A program made the position numbers and the translations under genes. This document shows positions 34,608 to 43,740 of a stretch of 64,000 nucleotides of DNA, piece after piece. This DNA comes from Cesiribacter sp964504565 (GTDB taxonomy: Bacteria > Bacteroidota > Bacteroidia > Cytophagales > Cyclobacteriaceae). The notes beneath the pieces were generated by a model. The model was not told where the DNA came from. It saw only the letters and a list, made by a program, of their open reading frames with translations, and ran no database searches. The stretch is taken from positions 1 to 64,000 of the forward strand of contig CAZDEY010000002.1 of assembly GCA_964504565.1 (NCBI GenBank). The letters run 5' to 3'. Position 1 is the first letter of the stretch, and each line of letters begins with the position of its first letter.

Positions 34608-34729
34608 TCTATTAGTGCTTAATGGGTAACCTAGCGACAAAGGTAAAATATATTACGATTATGTCCGTTTTCAGGGCCGGCCGGTGTATAATTTGATAGA
34701 GGGTAAACTAATCCCAGCTATAAAGTTGT

Positions 34730-34737
34730 TATCTTTG
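34730..34737 (+). promoter_or_regulatory. -7 element before the M16 peptidase gene
   Basis: TATCTTTG matches the Bacteroidota -7 motif exactly and lies only 11 bases before the ATG at 34749, so the leader would be very short. No clear -33 TTTG is present. Confidence 0.45.
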
Positions 34738-34748
34738 CGCCCGCATTT

Positions 34749-35984
34749 ATGCAAGAATTCAATCTGCACCAATTTCCTAACGGCCTTAGGCTAATACATA
34801 AACAGGTACCCTATACTAAACTGGTTCACTGCGGTTTTGTGCTAGATATCGGCAGCCGCGACGAAAGCCCCGCCCAGCAAGGTATGGCCCATTTTTGGGA
34901 GCACATGGCCTTTAAAGGAACCAAACGCCGCAACGCTTACCATATCCTAAACCGGCTAGATTCGGTAGGCGGGGAGTTGAATGCTTATACTACCCGCGAA
35001 AAAATTTGCTTCTACGCAACTACTCTAGATAAGTACTTGCCCCAGGCTACGGAACTACTAACCGATATAACGTTTAATTCCGTGTTTCCGGAGAAGCAAA
35101 TTGAAAAGGAGCGGGGGGTTATTCTGGAAGAAATGAGCATGTACGAAGATTCGCCCGAGGATGCTCTGCAGGATAATCTGGATAGCCTCATTTTTAACCA
35201 GCATTCGTTAGGCCACAATATTTTAGGAACCCCGGAAACCCTAAAATCTTTTGCCCGGCATGATTTTCTGGAGTTTATAAACCAGCATCTGGATTCTACC
35301 CGGACTATTTTTTCGGTAGTAGGCAATATTTCATTTCAAAAGGCTGTTCAAATTGCCAGCCGCTACTGGAAGGATATTCCGGAGTTTAAATCTACCCAAC
35401 ACCGAACTAATTTTACCGCCTACCAGCCCCGTCAGCAAACCTTGCGCAAACATATAAGCCAGGCTCACTTTGCCATGGGGCGAACAGCCTTCTCGCTGGC
35501 TGACGACCGCCGTTTGGCATTTGTATTACTAACTAACATTTTAGGCGGCCCCGCAAATACCAGTCGGCTAAATCTTGCCCTGCGCGAAAAGCGTGGCTAT
35601 GTATACGGGGTAGATGCCAGCTACGTGCCTTATACCGACGACGGCTATTTTGGAATTACCTTTGCTACGGAAGGCCGGCAGCTAAAACGGGCCATTAGCC
35701 AGGTTGAAAAAGAAATGTTGCGCCTGGCTCAAAAACCATTGGGCAGTTTGCAGCTTCACTACGCTAAGGAGCAGTTAGTGGGTCAACTGGCTATGGCCGA
35801 GGAAAACAACGCCAGCCTAATGCTAATGATGGGTAAAAGCATTTTGGATTTAGAAAGGATTGAATCGCTAGAGGATATTTTTCACCAGATTCGTAGCATT
35901 GCCGCTGCCGAGTTGCAGGCTTTGGCTAGCGAAATGTTTAGGCCAGAAGACTTCAGTCGTTTGTATCTATTACCGGAAAACTAA
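34749..35984 (+). CDS. M16-family zinc peptidase
   Basis: The 411-residue protein has the M16 inverzincin motif HFWEHMAFKGTKRR (HxxEH) at about 48-52, the downstream third-ligand glutamate in the EKERGVILEEMSMYEDSP region, and the C-terminal domain with REKRGYVYGVDASY. This is the processing-peptidase/PqqL-like layout of a single M16 unit with both halves. It should degrade or process peptides in the cytoplasm, as no signal peptide is seen. It stands alone on its strand and is divergent from the glycosyltransferases. The O-methyltransferase gene follows 102 bases later. Confidence 0.9.
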   Translation: MQEFNLHQFPNGLRLIHKQVPYTKLVHCGFVLDIGSRDESPAQQGMAHFWEHMAFKGTKRRNAYHILNRLDSVGGELNAYTTREKICFYATTLDKYLPQATELLTDITFNSVFPEKQIEKERGVILEEMSMYEDSPEDALQDNLDSLIFNQHSLGHNILGTPETLKSFARHDFLEFINQHLDSTRTIFSVVGNISFQKAVQIASRYWKDIPEFKSTQHRTNFTAYQPRQQTLRKHISQAHFAMGRTAFSLADDRRLAFVLLTNILGGPANTSRLNLALREKRGYVYGVDASYVPYTDDGYFGITFATEGRQLKRAISQVEKEMLRLAQKPLGSLQLHYAKEQLVGQLAMAEENNASLMLMMGKSILDLERIESLEDIFHQIRSIAAAELQALASEMFRPEDFSRLYLLPEN

Positions 35985-36038
35985 TTTTCGGTGTAGGAAA
36001 ATCCGCTAATTTTATGTGCCGGTGCGTGGCAAGTTCTG

Positions 36039-36046
36039 TACCTTTG
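36039..36046 (+). promoter_or_regulatory. possible -7 element before the O-methyltransferase gene
   Basis: TACCTTTG matches TAnnTTTG, 40 bases upstream of the ATG at 36087. No matching -33 element was found. Confidence 0.4.
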
Positions 36047-36086
36047 AACCTTTGACTTTCAGTATTTTAAATCACCTTTTTGTGTT

Positions 36087-36734
36087 ATGCCATCAGAAGT
36101 GATTGACGGCCGGCTACAACATTATAGTGAGCAGCATACCAGCGAGCCCTCGGAACTATTGACCAAAATAGACCGCGATACGCACGCTGAAGTATTATTA
36201 CCCCGTATGCTGAGTGGCCATTTACAAGGCCGGCTACTGTCCATGTTATCGCATATGGCCCGGCCCAAAGCAATTCTGGAAATTGGTACTTACACTGGGT
36301 ATTCGGCATTAAGTTTGGCCGAAGGTTTAACTGATAAGGGTGTTTTGCATACTATTGATGTAAACGAAGAATTGGAAAGCCGGGTAAAGCAGTATTTTAC
36401 TGAAAACGAGGAGTTAGGAAAAAAAATCACCTTGCATATTGGTAATGCATTAGAGATAATCCCTACTATTAACTTAGCTTGGGATTTGGTATTTATTGAT
36501 GCTGATAAGCAAAATTATACCGCCTATTACAACATGGTTTTGCCCCGCCTAAACCAGGGTGGTGTAATTATTGCGGACAACGTTTTGTGGAGCGGCAAAG
36601 TGGCTGATTTGACCAAAACGGATAAGAAAACCGAGGCTTTACGAAAATTCAACCGGATGGTGCAGCAAGATAGCCGGGTTGAAAACGTTCTGTTGCCGGT
36701 AAGAGATGGCTTGCTGATGGTAAGAAAGAAATAA
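36087..36734 (+). CDS. O-methyltransferase (COMT-like, class I)
   Basis: The 215-residue protein belongs to the Methyltransf_3 family. The SAM-binding motif is ILEIGTYTGYSALSLAEGL (about 64-82), with IDVNEE further on, then LVFIDADKQNY where the metal-binding aspartates lie, and a later GGVIIADNVLWSGKV. These enzymes methylate catechols or related hydroxy compounds with a divalent metal. No signal peptide is present. The lytic transglycosylase gene starts 22 bases after its stop, so the two are probably one transcript, although no shared function is apparent. The natural substrate is unknown. Confidence 0.9.
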   Translation: MPSEVIDGRLQHYSEQHTSEPSELLTKIDRDTHAEVLLPRMLSGHLQGRLLSMLSHMARPKAILEIGTYTGYSALSLAEGLTDKGVLHTIDVNEELESRVKQYFTENEELGKKITLHIGNALEIIPTINLAWDLVFIDADKQNYTAYYNMVLPRLNQGGVIIADNVLWSGKVADLTKTDKKTEALRKFNRMVQQDSRVENVLLPVRDGLLMVRKK

Positions 36735-36756
36735 TTGGAATAGACAGGTTCAGGCA

Positions 36757-38961
36757 ATGAATAAATATAGCGAAGGTAAAGTTTGGAAGCTGCTGGTGCT
36801 ACTGGTTTTTAGTGGCTTGGCGGCAATTGGGCAAACCGAGGTAATTGATTGGAACGCTCCGCGGGTGCACCATACGCTTACGCTGGGCAATATGCAGTTA
36901 CACCTAACCGAACAAGCCCGCCGCGATATTCAGGCCGATGTAGATGCACTGTACCGAAGCCCTAAGTTTTTTCAGCTTAAGGTTGAAAAAGTTGATATGT
37001 ACATGCCGATAATTGAGCCTATTCTGGCTCAGTATAAGGTTCCTAACGAGTTTAAATATCTGGTAATTCAGGAAAGTGGTCTGGTGCCGGATGCGGTATC
37101 GTCCAGCAATGCGGTAGGCTACTGGCAGTTTAAAGAGGCTTCAGCTACCGAACTAGGTATGCGCGTAGACCGTCAAATTGACGACCGCATGAATATAGTT
37201 GCAGCTACCGAGGGGGCCATGAAATACCTTTTGCGTAGTAACGAGGCATTCGATAATTGGGTGTACTCCCTGCTATCGTATAATGTAGGTTTAGGCGGAG
37301 CCACCCGTTCTCTAGATGCTAAGTATTATGGAGCCAAGCAATTAAAAATAGACCATAACACGCATTGGTACGTTAAAAAATTCCTTTCGCATTTAGTAGC
37401 ATTTGAGCCTGCCTTGAACCGGCTGCCGCGCCAGATAATGCTATACCAATACACCAATACTGCTGGTAAAACACTGGAACAAATTGCAGGGGAATTTGCT
37501 ATGGACGAACCGGCAATTGAGGCGTACAATAAATGGCTATTGACCCGCCGCGTTCCGGGAGATAAGCAGTATACCGTAGTGGTTCCGCTTCGCTTAGATG
37601 AAAGCGAGGAACTGCAGATAGCGCAGAACGAAAACCCCACGTCGGAGCGGAAAAAAGCTTTGGAAGAGCTACAATTTGGCCGATTGCAGAAGGGCCCGGA
37701 AACCTATAATGCACCTACCAACGGCCCCCGAACCTTTACCGAAATTAACGGCCTGCGTGCTACGGTGGCCCGCCCCGGCGATAAAATTACGCTTCTGGCC
37801 GAAGCCGGTAATGTATCGGTTTACAATTTCATTCGGTGGAACGATTTAAGCCCGTCCTCTAAAATTCAGCCCGGACAGGTATATTATTTTCGCAAAAAGA
37901 AAAATAAAGCTACTGTATATAAGCATACTACCCAGCCTGGGCAAACCCTGTGGCAAGTAGCCCAGCAATACGGTATTAAGGAGAAAAAACTCCGTCAAAA
38001 AAACCGTATGAATAAGACTGAGCAGCCAGAAGCCGGTCAAATTTTGTGGTTACGCTATATCCGTCCTAACAATCAGGAAATTGAATTTGACGAGGAGGTT
38101 AGAAAAGCCGCCGCACTTAAAAAAGAAGCAAAGCCAGAGAGTAATGCCGGAGCAGTTACCCGCGAAGCTAAATCTACCCTGTACGCCCAAGCTGCTGTTA
38201 CCGAAAACGTAAAGCGTTTAGACCAGCATTTGGAAAACAGCAAAGTTAAGGTGGTTAATAGAGTGGCACTGGATACCCCACAAGTAGATACCTTGAAGAA
38301 AAACGATACCCTTCAGGATAAATCAAACGATAAAACCAGCTTATCCAAGCCTGCTCAATTATATCCTACTACAGAAGAAGCCTCACGTAATATTCCGGGC
38401 CAAATAGAAGAAAAACCCCAAGAAACTGACCTTACTTTTTACTCCGAAGGAGAAGCTGAGTTTGAAACCGAAGACCCGGTGGTGTTTATTGATGAGGACA
38501 ACAGTACCAATGATACCGGCATTATTTCTTCCCCGTCATCAAGCCCGGTACCTACCCTAGAAGAGCAAAACGTTCCAGTAGAATATCATGAGGTAAAGGC
38601 AGGAGAGACTTTGTACGCTATCAGTAAAAAATACAACCTGTCAGTTTCAAAATTGAGAGAATTAAATCAGTTAACTGAGCAGGATGCCTTACGTATAGGC
38701 CAGAGATTGAGGGTTATAGAAACCGAAGCCGAACAACAAGAAGCTGGTGAGCAGCCTAGTTCAAGAAGCTCGGAACCCGATATAAGTAATGATAGCACTG
38801 TTAATCAAGAAGCTATATACCATACGGTGGCCGAAGGGGAAACAATGTACCGGGTGGCGCGCCAATACAACGTAACCATAAAGGATATTATGGAGTGGAA
38901 CCAGCGCGAAGATTTTAATATTAAACCTGGAGAAAAGCTGTTGGTGAAGCCTGCCAAATAG
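36757..38961 (+). CDS. LysM-containing lytic murein transglycosylase (MltD-like)
   Basis: The 734-residue protein has a signal peptide (about 8-27), then an SLT/GH23 domain (about 85-230) with catalytic Glu106 in VIQESGLVPDAVSSSNAVGYWQFK and the later YNVGLGG. Four LysM-like domains follow: a degenerate one near RATVARPGDKITLLAE (about 330), YKHTTQPGQTLWQVAQQYG (about 390), YHEVKAGETLYAISKKYN (about 610) and YHTVAEGETMYRVARQYN (about 690). A long acidic, disordered linker separates the second and third. It cleaves peptidoglycan glycan strands, giving 1,6-anhydro ends, and is held on the wall by LysM. It is in the envelope and follows the O-methyltransferase closely. Confidence 0.92.
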   Translation: MNKYSEGKVWKLLVLLVFSGLAAIGQTEVIDWNAPRVHHTLTLGNMQLHLTEQARRDIQADVDALYRSPKFFQLKVEKVDMYMPIIEPILAQYKVPNEFKYLVIQESGLVPDAVSSSNAVGYWQFKEASATELGMRVDRQIDDRMNIVAATEGAMKYLLRSNEAFDNWVYSLLSYNVGLGGATRSLDAKYYGAKQLKIDHNTHWYVKKFLSHLVAFEPALNRLPRQIMLYQYTNTAGKTLEQIAGEFAMDEPAIEAYNKWLLTRRVPGDKQYTVVVPLRLDESEELQIAQNENPTSERKKALEELQFGRLQKGPETYNAPTNGPRTFTEINGLRATVARPGDKITLLAEAGNVSVYNFIRWNDLSPSSKIQPGQVYYFRKKKNKATVYKHTTQPGQTLWQVAQQYGIKEKKLRQKNRMNKTEQPEAGQILWLRYIRPNNQEIEFDEEVRKAAALKKEAKPESNAGAVTREAKSTLYAQAAVTENVKRLDQHLENSKVKVVNRVALDTPQVDTLKKNDTLQDKSNDKTSLSKPAQLYPTTEEASRNIPGQIEEKPQETDLTFYSEGEAEFETEDPVVFIDEDNSTNDTGIISSPSSSPVPTLEEQNVPVEYHEVKAGETLYAISKKYNLSVSKLRELNQLTEQDALRIGQRLRVIETEAEQQEAGEQPSSRSSEPDISNDSTVNQEAIYHTVAEGETMYRVARQYNVTIKDIMEWNQREDFNIKPGEKLLVKPAK

Positions 38962-39166
38962 GTCAACTACTTTTAAACCATATATTTAGCAACACTATTG
39001 TATTATAGGAAGTTAAAGTTTTGTACTGAAGTAATAAAGAGGCCGGATTTAACCAAACGCACTAGCAGAATTTCCTTTATCTTTACAATTGTATGCAGCA
39101 AACTGGATGGCTAATCAACTGTTAGTTTGTTAAGTACGGAGTTAGGAGTTATAGGAACTATGCTCA

Positions 39167-39583
39167 ATGAATGACGTAGCTATGTTAGATTTAGTAATGT
39201 TGGTAGACGATAACGATACCGACAATTTTATAAGTAAGCGAATCATAGAGATTACCCAATTTGCCAAAGAGGTAGAAATTAAGAATAGCGGTAAAAGTGC
39301 GCTGGAATACCTTGAACTTAATAAGGATAACCCGCAACGGCTGCCTAGTCTGATTTTCCTCGATATCAACATGCCTATTGTAGATGGCTTTGTTTTTCTC
39401 TACGAGTTTGAGAAATTCTCGGAAATTGTTCGCGATAAATGCAAGGTAATTATTCTGTCCTCATCGGATAATAAGCGCGACATTGATAAGATTGTAAACA
39501 ATGATCACGTAATAAAATTTATAACTAAGCCCCTGACGGAAAATGCATTATCGGATATCAGAATGCATGACCTGGCTAGTTGA
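39167..39583 (+). CDS. single-domain response regulator (CheY/Rcp1-like)
   Basis: The 138-residue protein is a lone receiver domain with MLVDDNDTDNF acidic pocket near the start, phosphoacceptor Asp in FLDINMPIVDGF (about residue 66), switch serine in ILSSSDN and the lysine in FITKPL. No output domain is present. Such proteins carry phosphate between a kinase and a target, or control a partner by binding it. The kinase is not adjacent. The family pattern, with D-N-x-x-D near the start, resembles Rcp1-type regulators that pair with phytochrome-like or hybrid kinases, but the pairing is unknown. Confidence 0.88.
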   Translation: MNDVAMLDLVMLVDDNDTDNFISKRIIEITQFAKEVEIKNSGKSALEYLELNKDNPQRLPSLIFLDINMPIVDGFVFLYEFEKFSEIVRDKCKVIILSSSDNKRDIDKIVNNDHVIKFITKPLTENALSDIRMHDLAS

Positions 39584-39608
39584 GTAAACTTTCTACAAGA
39601 ATATCCGT

Positions 39609-39637
39609 AGCTTTGATTTGTCATTCAAAGCTATTTT
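39609..39637 (+). terminator. terminator of the receiver gene, overlapping the next leader
   Basis: An 8-bp stem (39609-39616 with 39625-39632) is followed by ATTTTTATG. The T-run touches the ATG of the DUF3078 gene at 39639. Confidence 0.6.
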
Positions 39638-39638
39638 T

Positions 39639-40526
39639 ATGTTTAAACACTACTTATTTTTTGCCCTGCTAGTGTGTTCTTCATTAGTTCAGGCTCAATC
39701 TACCAACCCCGATAGCCTGAGAGGCTGGGACACCCAGGGCAGTTTTGGCCTCAACTTTAACCAGGTAAGCTTAAGTAACTGGGCCGGCGGCGGCGAAAGC
39801 TCCATTTCTGTAGGCGAGCTTATAAACCTGGAAGCTACCCTAACCACCCGCAAAGGAATCTGGGAAAATCAACTACTTAGTGCCTACGGACTTATACGCC
39901 AGGGCAAAGGCGATGAGGCTGACTTTCGTAAAACTGATGACCAGCTGCAGCTGCTTACCCGCTATAATTATCTGATTGACGACCGTTGGTTCTTAACCGC
40001 CCTGGCCGATTTTCGAACTCAGCTTGATGTAGGGTACGAGTATTCTGAGAACGCTGATGGTCAGGTAGTAGAGACAAAAATTTCTAACTTTTTAGCGCCG
40101 GGTTTTTTAGTTGCTTCGGTAGGTGCAACCTACAAGGTCCCGGAGCGGTTTACCCTCACCGTTTCGCCAACCACTGCCAAGTTTACCTTTGTAACCGATC
40201 AGGATCTGGCTAATGAAGGAGCATTTGGCGTTGACCCCGGCGAGAACATGCGTAGTGAATTTGGGGCATCGTTAATCGGTACATACAAAAGGCCAATTGC
40301 CGAAAATATATCCTTCCGAACTAGCTTAGGGCTTTTTTCGAACTACGGCGAATTTAATCATACCGATGTTAACTGGGATGCAACTTTAGTAATGAAGGTT
40401 AACAAATTCGTGAATTCTACAATATCGTCGCAACTGATATACGACGAGGATGTAATTAATAAAACCCAGTGGAGAAATGTTATTAACGTAGGGTTTTTAT
40501 ACTCATTTGGGGTTGAAGACGAATAA
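39639..40526 (+). CDS. DUF3078 outer-membrane-like protein
   Basis: From ATG 39639 the product is 295 residues with a signal peptide (MFKHYLFFALLVCSSLVQAQ). The mature protein has the DUF3078 pattern: SFGLNFNQVSLSNWAGGGESS near the start, then alternating beta strands typical of a small barrel and a final NVGFLYSFGVEDE. It is probably in the outer membrane. A TTG 21 bases upstream is in frame, but it lies in the terminator hairpin and adds no useful sequence. Function unknown. A hairpin terminator at 40552-40585 follows and is convergent with dnaX. Confidence 0.88.
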   Translation: MFKHYLFFALLVCSSLVQAQSTNPDSLRGWDTQGSFGLNFNQVSLSNWAGGGESSISVGELINLEATLTTRKGIWENQLLSAYGLIRQGKGDEADFRKTDDQLQLLTRYNYLIDDRWFLTALADFRTQLDVGYEYSENADGQVVETKISNFLAPGFLVASVGATYKVPERFTLTVSPTTAKFTFVTDQDLANEGAFGVDPGENMRSEFGASLIGTYKRPIAENISFRTSLGLFSNYGEFNHTDVNWDATLVMKVNKFVNSTISSQLIYDEDVINKTQWRNVINVGFLYSFGVEDE

Positions 40527-40551
40527 AATTGGTTTTCGGCCTAGTAAACTG

Positions 40552-40585
40552 AACCACGGCATTATAAATGGCTGTGGTTTTTTAT
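40552..40585. terminator. terminator, DUF3078 / dnaX
   Basis: A 9-base stem (40552-40560 with 40571-40579, one G-T pair) with a 10-base loop is followed by T6 on the plus strand, between convergent genes. Confidence 0.75.
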
Positions 40586-40589
40586 TTGG

Positions 40590-42400
40590 TTAGAAATCAG
40601 CTTCCAGGCCCAGACGATCGCGTAACTCGGCCAATTTTGGGTATTGCTTTACCAGGTAGTTTAGCTTCTCGGTATTAGTATAAAGCTGGCGGCCGCTGTC
40701 CATTTCATCTATCATCACTTCTAACCGTATGTTTTTATTATTTAGGCGGATACGCAAGTGCTGAAGAAGCTCAGGCTTAACTTTTTCCACTTCTTCCTGG
40801 ATAGCTATACTGCTTACCTTTAGCAACCAATTATCCGGAGACTGTTGGGCAGGCAATTGAGATAAGGCAGTTGCACTTAGCATTTTATGGTTACTTCGCA
40901 TTTGCTCGGCAAAAGCAGTCCATTCCTGTTTGAAAGAAGCTAGGCTATACTCAGCCTCACCAATAATTTGGCTTGAAGTATTGGGCGTAGGGGCCGCGCC
41001 GGTGGTTGCGCTGGAAGCAGGTTCCGACTTAACCGAACCAATACCTTTCTGAAATGCCTTTAAGCTTGAAGGTATTTTTAAACTACTGCCAGAATTGGTT
41101 GTAATAGGTTGAGTAACCGGTTTTTGCACTGGTTCCTCAACTTTGGCTTTGGGTTCTGCAACCGGCGGGGTAGGCGTTGGGGCAGGTGGCGGATTACTGG
41201 GTTCGGCCGGTGGTTCTAGGCGGCCACTACTTTTTTTTTTGAGGGTTGGTCGCCCTCGTCTACGTTTCTGCCCAGCTCTGAGGCCTGAAGTGCCAGAGGT
41301 AAATGCGCCATTTTTAGCAAAGCTAACTCAACTTGCAGACGCTGGTTTTTGCTGGCTTTATATCCTTGTTCGCACTGGGCAGCTACCGTAAGGGCCGAAA
41401 GTAAAAAACTACTGGAAGCCTGAGCCGATTGTTGGGCGTAGCGGTTTTGTACCTGCTCGCTAACCTGCAGTAATTTTATAGTAGCCTTATCCTTGCAAAC
41501 CAATAAATTTCGGAAATGCTCGCTTAAGCCAACAATAAAATTATGCCCATCGAATCCGTTACGTAGTATTTCATCAAATAACAGCAGGCACTGAGCTATA
41601 TTTTGGTTCAGTAAAGCCTCGGTTACCTTAAAATAATAATCATAATCCAGAATGTGTAAGTTCTGGATGGTTTGCTGGTAGGTAACTTCCTGTCCACTAA
41701 ACGTTACAATAAGATCAAAGATAGACAGGGCATCCCGCAGGGCACCATCGGCCTTTTGAGCAATCAGGTGCAGGGCTTCCTTTTCAGCTATAATTTTTTC
41801 TTCCCCGGCAATCCAGTCAAGATGCTGTTCTATATCATCAACTTGAATGCGGTTAAAATCGAAAATCTGGCAACGGCTTAAAATTGTTGGGATAATCTTA
41901 TGCTTTTCGGTAGTAGCCAGAATGAAAATTGCGTAGCTGGGCGGTTCTTCCAGGGTTTTCAAAAAAGCATTAAACGCCTGGTTGGAAAGCATGTGAACCT
42001 CATCTATAATATAGATTTTGTACTTACCGGTCTGCGGGGCATACCGAACCTGTTCTACCAGATTTCTAATATCATCTACCGAGTTATTAGAGGCAGCATC
42101 CAGCTCGTGTATATTAAAGCTTCCGTTTTTATTAAAGCTCAGGCAACTTTCGCAGGTATTACAGGGCTCAATATCCGCGGCACCGTTTCCGGTTTGTAAA
42201 TTTTGGCAGTTTATGGTTTTGGCCAAAATACGCGCACAAGTAGTTTTACCTACCCCCCGGGGGCCACAAAACAAAAATGCTTGGGCCAGGTGTTGGTTCC
42301 GAATGGCATTTTTAAGCGTAGTAGTAATATGCGACTGCCCTACAACCGATTTAAAGGTTGAAGGACGATACTTACGAGCCGATACTACAAAATTTTCCAT
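40590..42400 (-). CDS. dnaX: DNA polymerase III tau subunit, via -1 slippage at A10
   Basis: Reading from ATG 42400 in one frame to the A10 run at 41240-41231, then shifting by -1, gives a continuous protein of about 603 residues ending at 40590. The join passes through a Pro-rich linker into a C-terminal domain (EWTAFAEQMRSNHKML... WLLKVSSIAIQEEV, YPKLAELRDRLGLEA) that matches the tau/C-terminal part of DnaX in this phylum. N-terminal clamp-loader features are Walker A GPRGVGKT at 46-53, zinc cysteines at 65, 80, 83 and 86, IIDEVHML near 131-138 and LSRCQIF. Tau holds the clamp loader, polymerase core and DnaB helicase together. The in-frame product is the short gamma form described separately. 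Confidence 0.85.
41216..42400 (-). CDS. dnaX: DNA polymerase III gamma-like subunit (in-frame product)
   Basis: Without a frameshift, translation from 42400 stops at a TAG at 41218-41216, five codons after the A10 run, giving 394 residues. The product has clamp-loader domains I-III (Walker A 46-53, zinc cysteines, DEVHML, SRC sensor) but lacks the C-terminal tau domain. This is the same arrangement as E. coli gamma, a shorter product of dnaX made by programmed -1 slippage. It is the product read from the DNA as given. Whether both forms are made is a prediction. An assembly error in the homopolymer is the alternative. Confidence 0.7.
   Translation of the reverse strand: MENFVVSARKYRPSTFKSVVGQSHITTTLKNAIRNQHLAQAFLFCGPRGVGKTTCARILAKTINCQNLQTGNGAADIEPCNTCESCLSFNKNGSFNIHELDAASNNSVDDIRNLVEQVRYAPQTGKYKIYIIDEVHMLSNQAFNAFLKTLEEPPSYAIFILATTEKHKIIPTILSRCQIFDFNRIQVDDIEQHLDWIAGEEKIIAEKEALHLIAQKADGALRDALSIFDLIVTFSGQEVTYQQTIQNLHILDYDYYFKVTEALLNQNIAQCLLLFDEILRNGFDGHNFIVGLSEHFRNLLVCKDKATIKLLQVSEQVQNRYAQQSAQASSSFLLSALTVAAQCEQGYKASKNQRLQVELALLKMAHLPLALQASELGRNVDEGDQPSKKKVVAA
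41231..41240 (-). other. A10 slippery site in dnaX
   Basis: The coding strand has ten A, with the zero frame reading TCA AAA AAA AAA GTA. Slipping by one base at this run opens the -1 frame all the way into the second part of the gene. A possible stem (GGCCG with CGGCC, 41225-41221 with 41209-41205) begins 5 bases after the run. Confidence 0.75.
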
Positions 42401-42452
42401 TACCGCAAGTTACAAATAAGCGCTTTCAAAATCGAATTTTTCTCCGGCCACT

Positions 42453-43250
42453 TTAAAAGTTAAACCGGAAACCGTTAAGTAAACTATAAGTCCAGTTTGG
42501 GATTGGGACTATAGGTTGAGCATCGTAGGCGGCCGTGAAGGTGGTTAGGAACACTAACTTTTCGGTAAGCCCAAAACTTATATTAGTATCTAAAGAAAGG
42601 CGGTTGCGCCACAGGTCATCTTCCCGGTCGGGGCCAGTTTGGTAGTACACTATACCATTAAAATTGGCCTGCGGACTAATGGTCCAGGCCACGCTGGCGT
42701 AGTTAGTAGCCTTAACCAGGTTTTTCTTGGTAATTGCCTCTGGCTCACTATTGGGTATTCTCCATCGCTCCTCTTCGTACATTAAACCGACACCAATTGC
42801 TACCCTGGCTTTTTCGGTGTCTGAGAGAATGAGCCGTCCGCCGGAACCGGCTAACCTTCTTGACTGCAAGCCCCGGCCTAAGTCGTACTGAATTTGGCCG
42901 AAGCTTTCGCCGCTTAAATTATTGCGCCACCACCAGTTTGCCCTAAAATGGCTGTAGCCTGTCCGTATAAATGCATTGCCGGTTACCGCCCCGTAAGTAA
43001 TTTGGTTTAGTAGCATATAGCGGTTAGTCTGGCCAAAGTAAGCTATATCCGCCGAAGAACTCAGGCTGGTATATTTAATTGGGTTTTCAGCGGTAGCGCT
43101 GCGGTTATGGAGTAAAAAGTTGAGATCTATACGACCCAGCCAGCGCCTGGTAGTGTCTTGTTCGGCTTTGCGCGAGCGTTCTACATTTAGAATTTGAGAA
43201 TGGGCAGTATAGGTTGTAAGCAGCAGCAAGCTGAGGCAGAAAAAACGCAT
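42453..43250 (-). CDS. DUF481-like outer-membrane protein
   Basis: From ATG 43250 the product is 265 residues with a signal peptide (MRFFCLSLLLLTTYTAHSQ). The mature part is a chain of aromatic-rich amphipathic strands (YGAVTGNAFIRTGYSHFR, NASVAWTISPQANFNG-type, AYDAQPIV) ending in a terminal phenylalanine, the outer-membrane beta-barrel pattern, and it resembles DUF481. A longer frame to 43331 adds a non-conserved leader and is rejected. It lies about 50 bases upstream of dnaX on the same strand. Function unknown. Confidence 0.75.
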   Translation of the reverse strand: MRFFCLSLLLLTTYTAHSQILNVERSRKAEQDTTRRWLGRIDLNFLLHNRSATAENPIKYTSLSSSADIAYFGQTNRYMLLNQITYGAVTGNAFIRTGYSHFRANWWWRNNLSGESFGQIQYDLGRGLQSRRLAGSGGRLILSDTEKARVAIGVGLMYEEERWRIPNSEPEAITKKNLVKATNYASVAWTISPQANFNGIVYYQTGPDREDDLWRNRLSLDTNISFGLTEKLVFLTTFTAAYDAQPIVPIPNWTYSLLNGFRFNF

Positions 43251-43339
43251 AGAAAAATTTTGGGCAAAGATAGCCAAGACAAACTGGCAGTACAACCAAT
43301 AATATTTAGCTAAATGCTGGTTTAGAACCAAAATGGCTT

Positions 43340-43347
43340 TATTTTTG
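43340..43347 (+). promoter_or_regulatory. -7 element of the ssrA promoter
   Basis: TATTTTTG matches TAnnTTTG, 19 bases before the mature 5' end of tmRNA. A -33 element is not clear. Confidence 0.5.
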
Positions 43348-43365
43348 TACCCCTTATAGGTAATT

Positions 43366-43732
43366 GGGGCCGACTGGTTTTGACAGGAAGCCGAGATTGC
43401 ACGTAAGCATGCCGGAAGTTGAGCATACCTTCCGAGTAAAATATGTTCAAACCAATAAATGGCGAAAATAACTACGCCCTAGCTGCCTAATTTAGATATT
43501 AGATAGTTAGTGTCCTGCCAAGCATCGGTTCCGCCTGCTTGGCAACCCGGACATCATCCCGCGGAACTAGCTGCGTCAGGGTTGTGATGATGCAGCGAAA
43601 CTTATCGCAACTACGGAATAATCAGGGTTTGATTAACACCTAAATTATTCCCGACAATCAGAGTTAATCTAAGCATGTAGAAAGCTTGTAGATTTCCTTA
43701 TCTGGACGCGAGTTCGATTCTCGCCGGCTCCA
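43366..43732 (+). ncRNA. ssrA: tmRNA (ssrA)
   Basis: The 5' end GGGGCCGACTGGTTTTGACAG and the 3' end GTTCGATTCTCGCCGGCTCCA form the tRNA-like part, with acceptor pairing GGGGCCG/CGGCTCC and a T-arm. CCA is not encoded. The tag frame begins with resume codon GGC at 43461 and reads GENNYALAA with the TAA at 43488-43490. This is the tag seen in Bacteroidota such as Porphyromonas. The remaining internal sequence should fold into pseudoknots. tmRNA rescues stalled ribosomes with SmpB and marks the product for proteolysis. A terminator follows. Confidence 0.96.
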
Positions 43733-43740
43733 CAACTTTA

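Noticed and set aside
41143..41391. Plus-strand frame over the dnaX linker
   Set aside because: Low-complexity shadow of the Pro-rich linker and A10 site; no start signals or homologous features.
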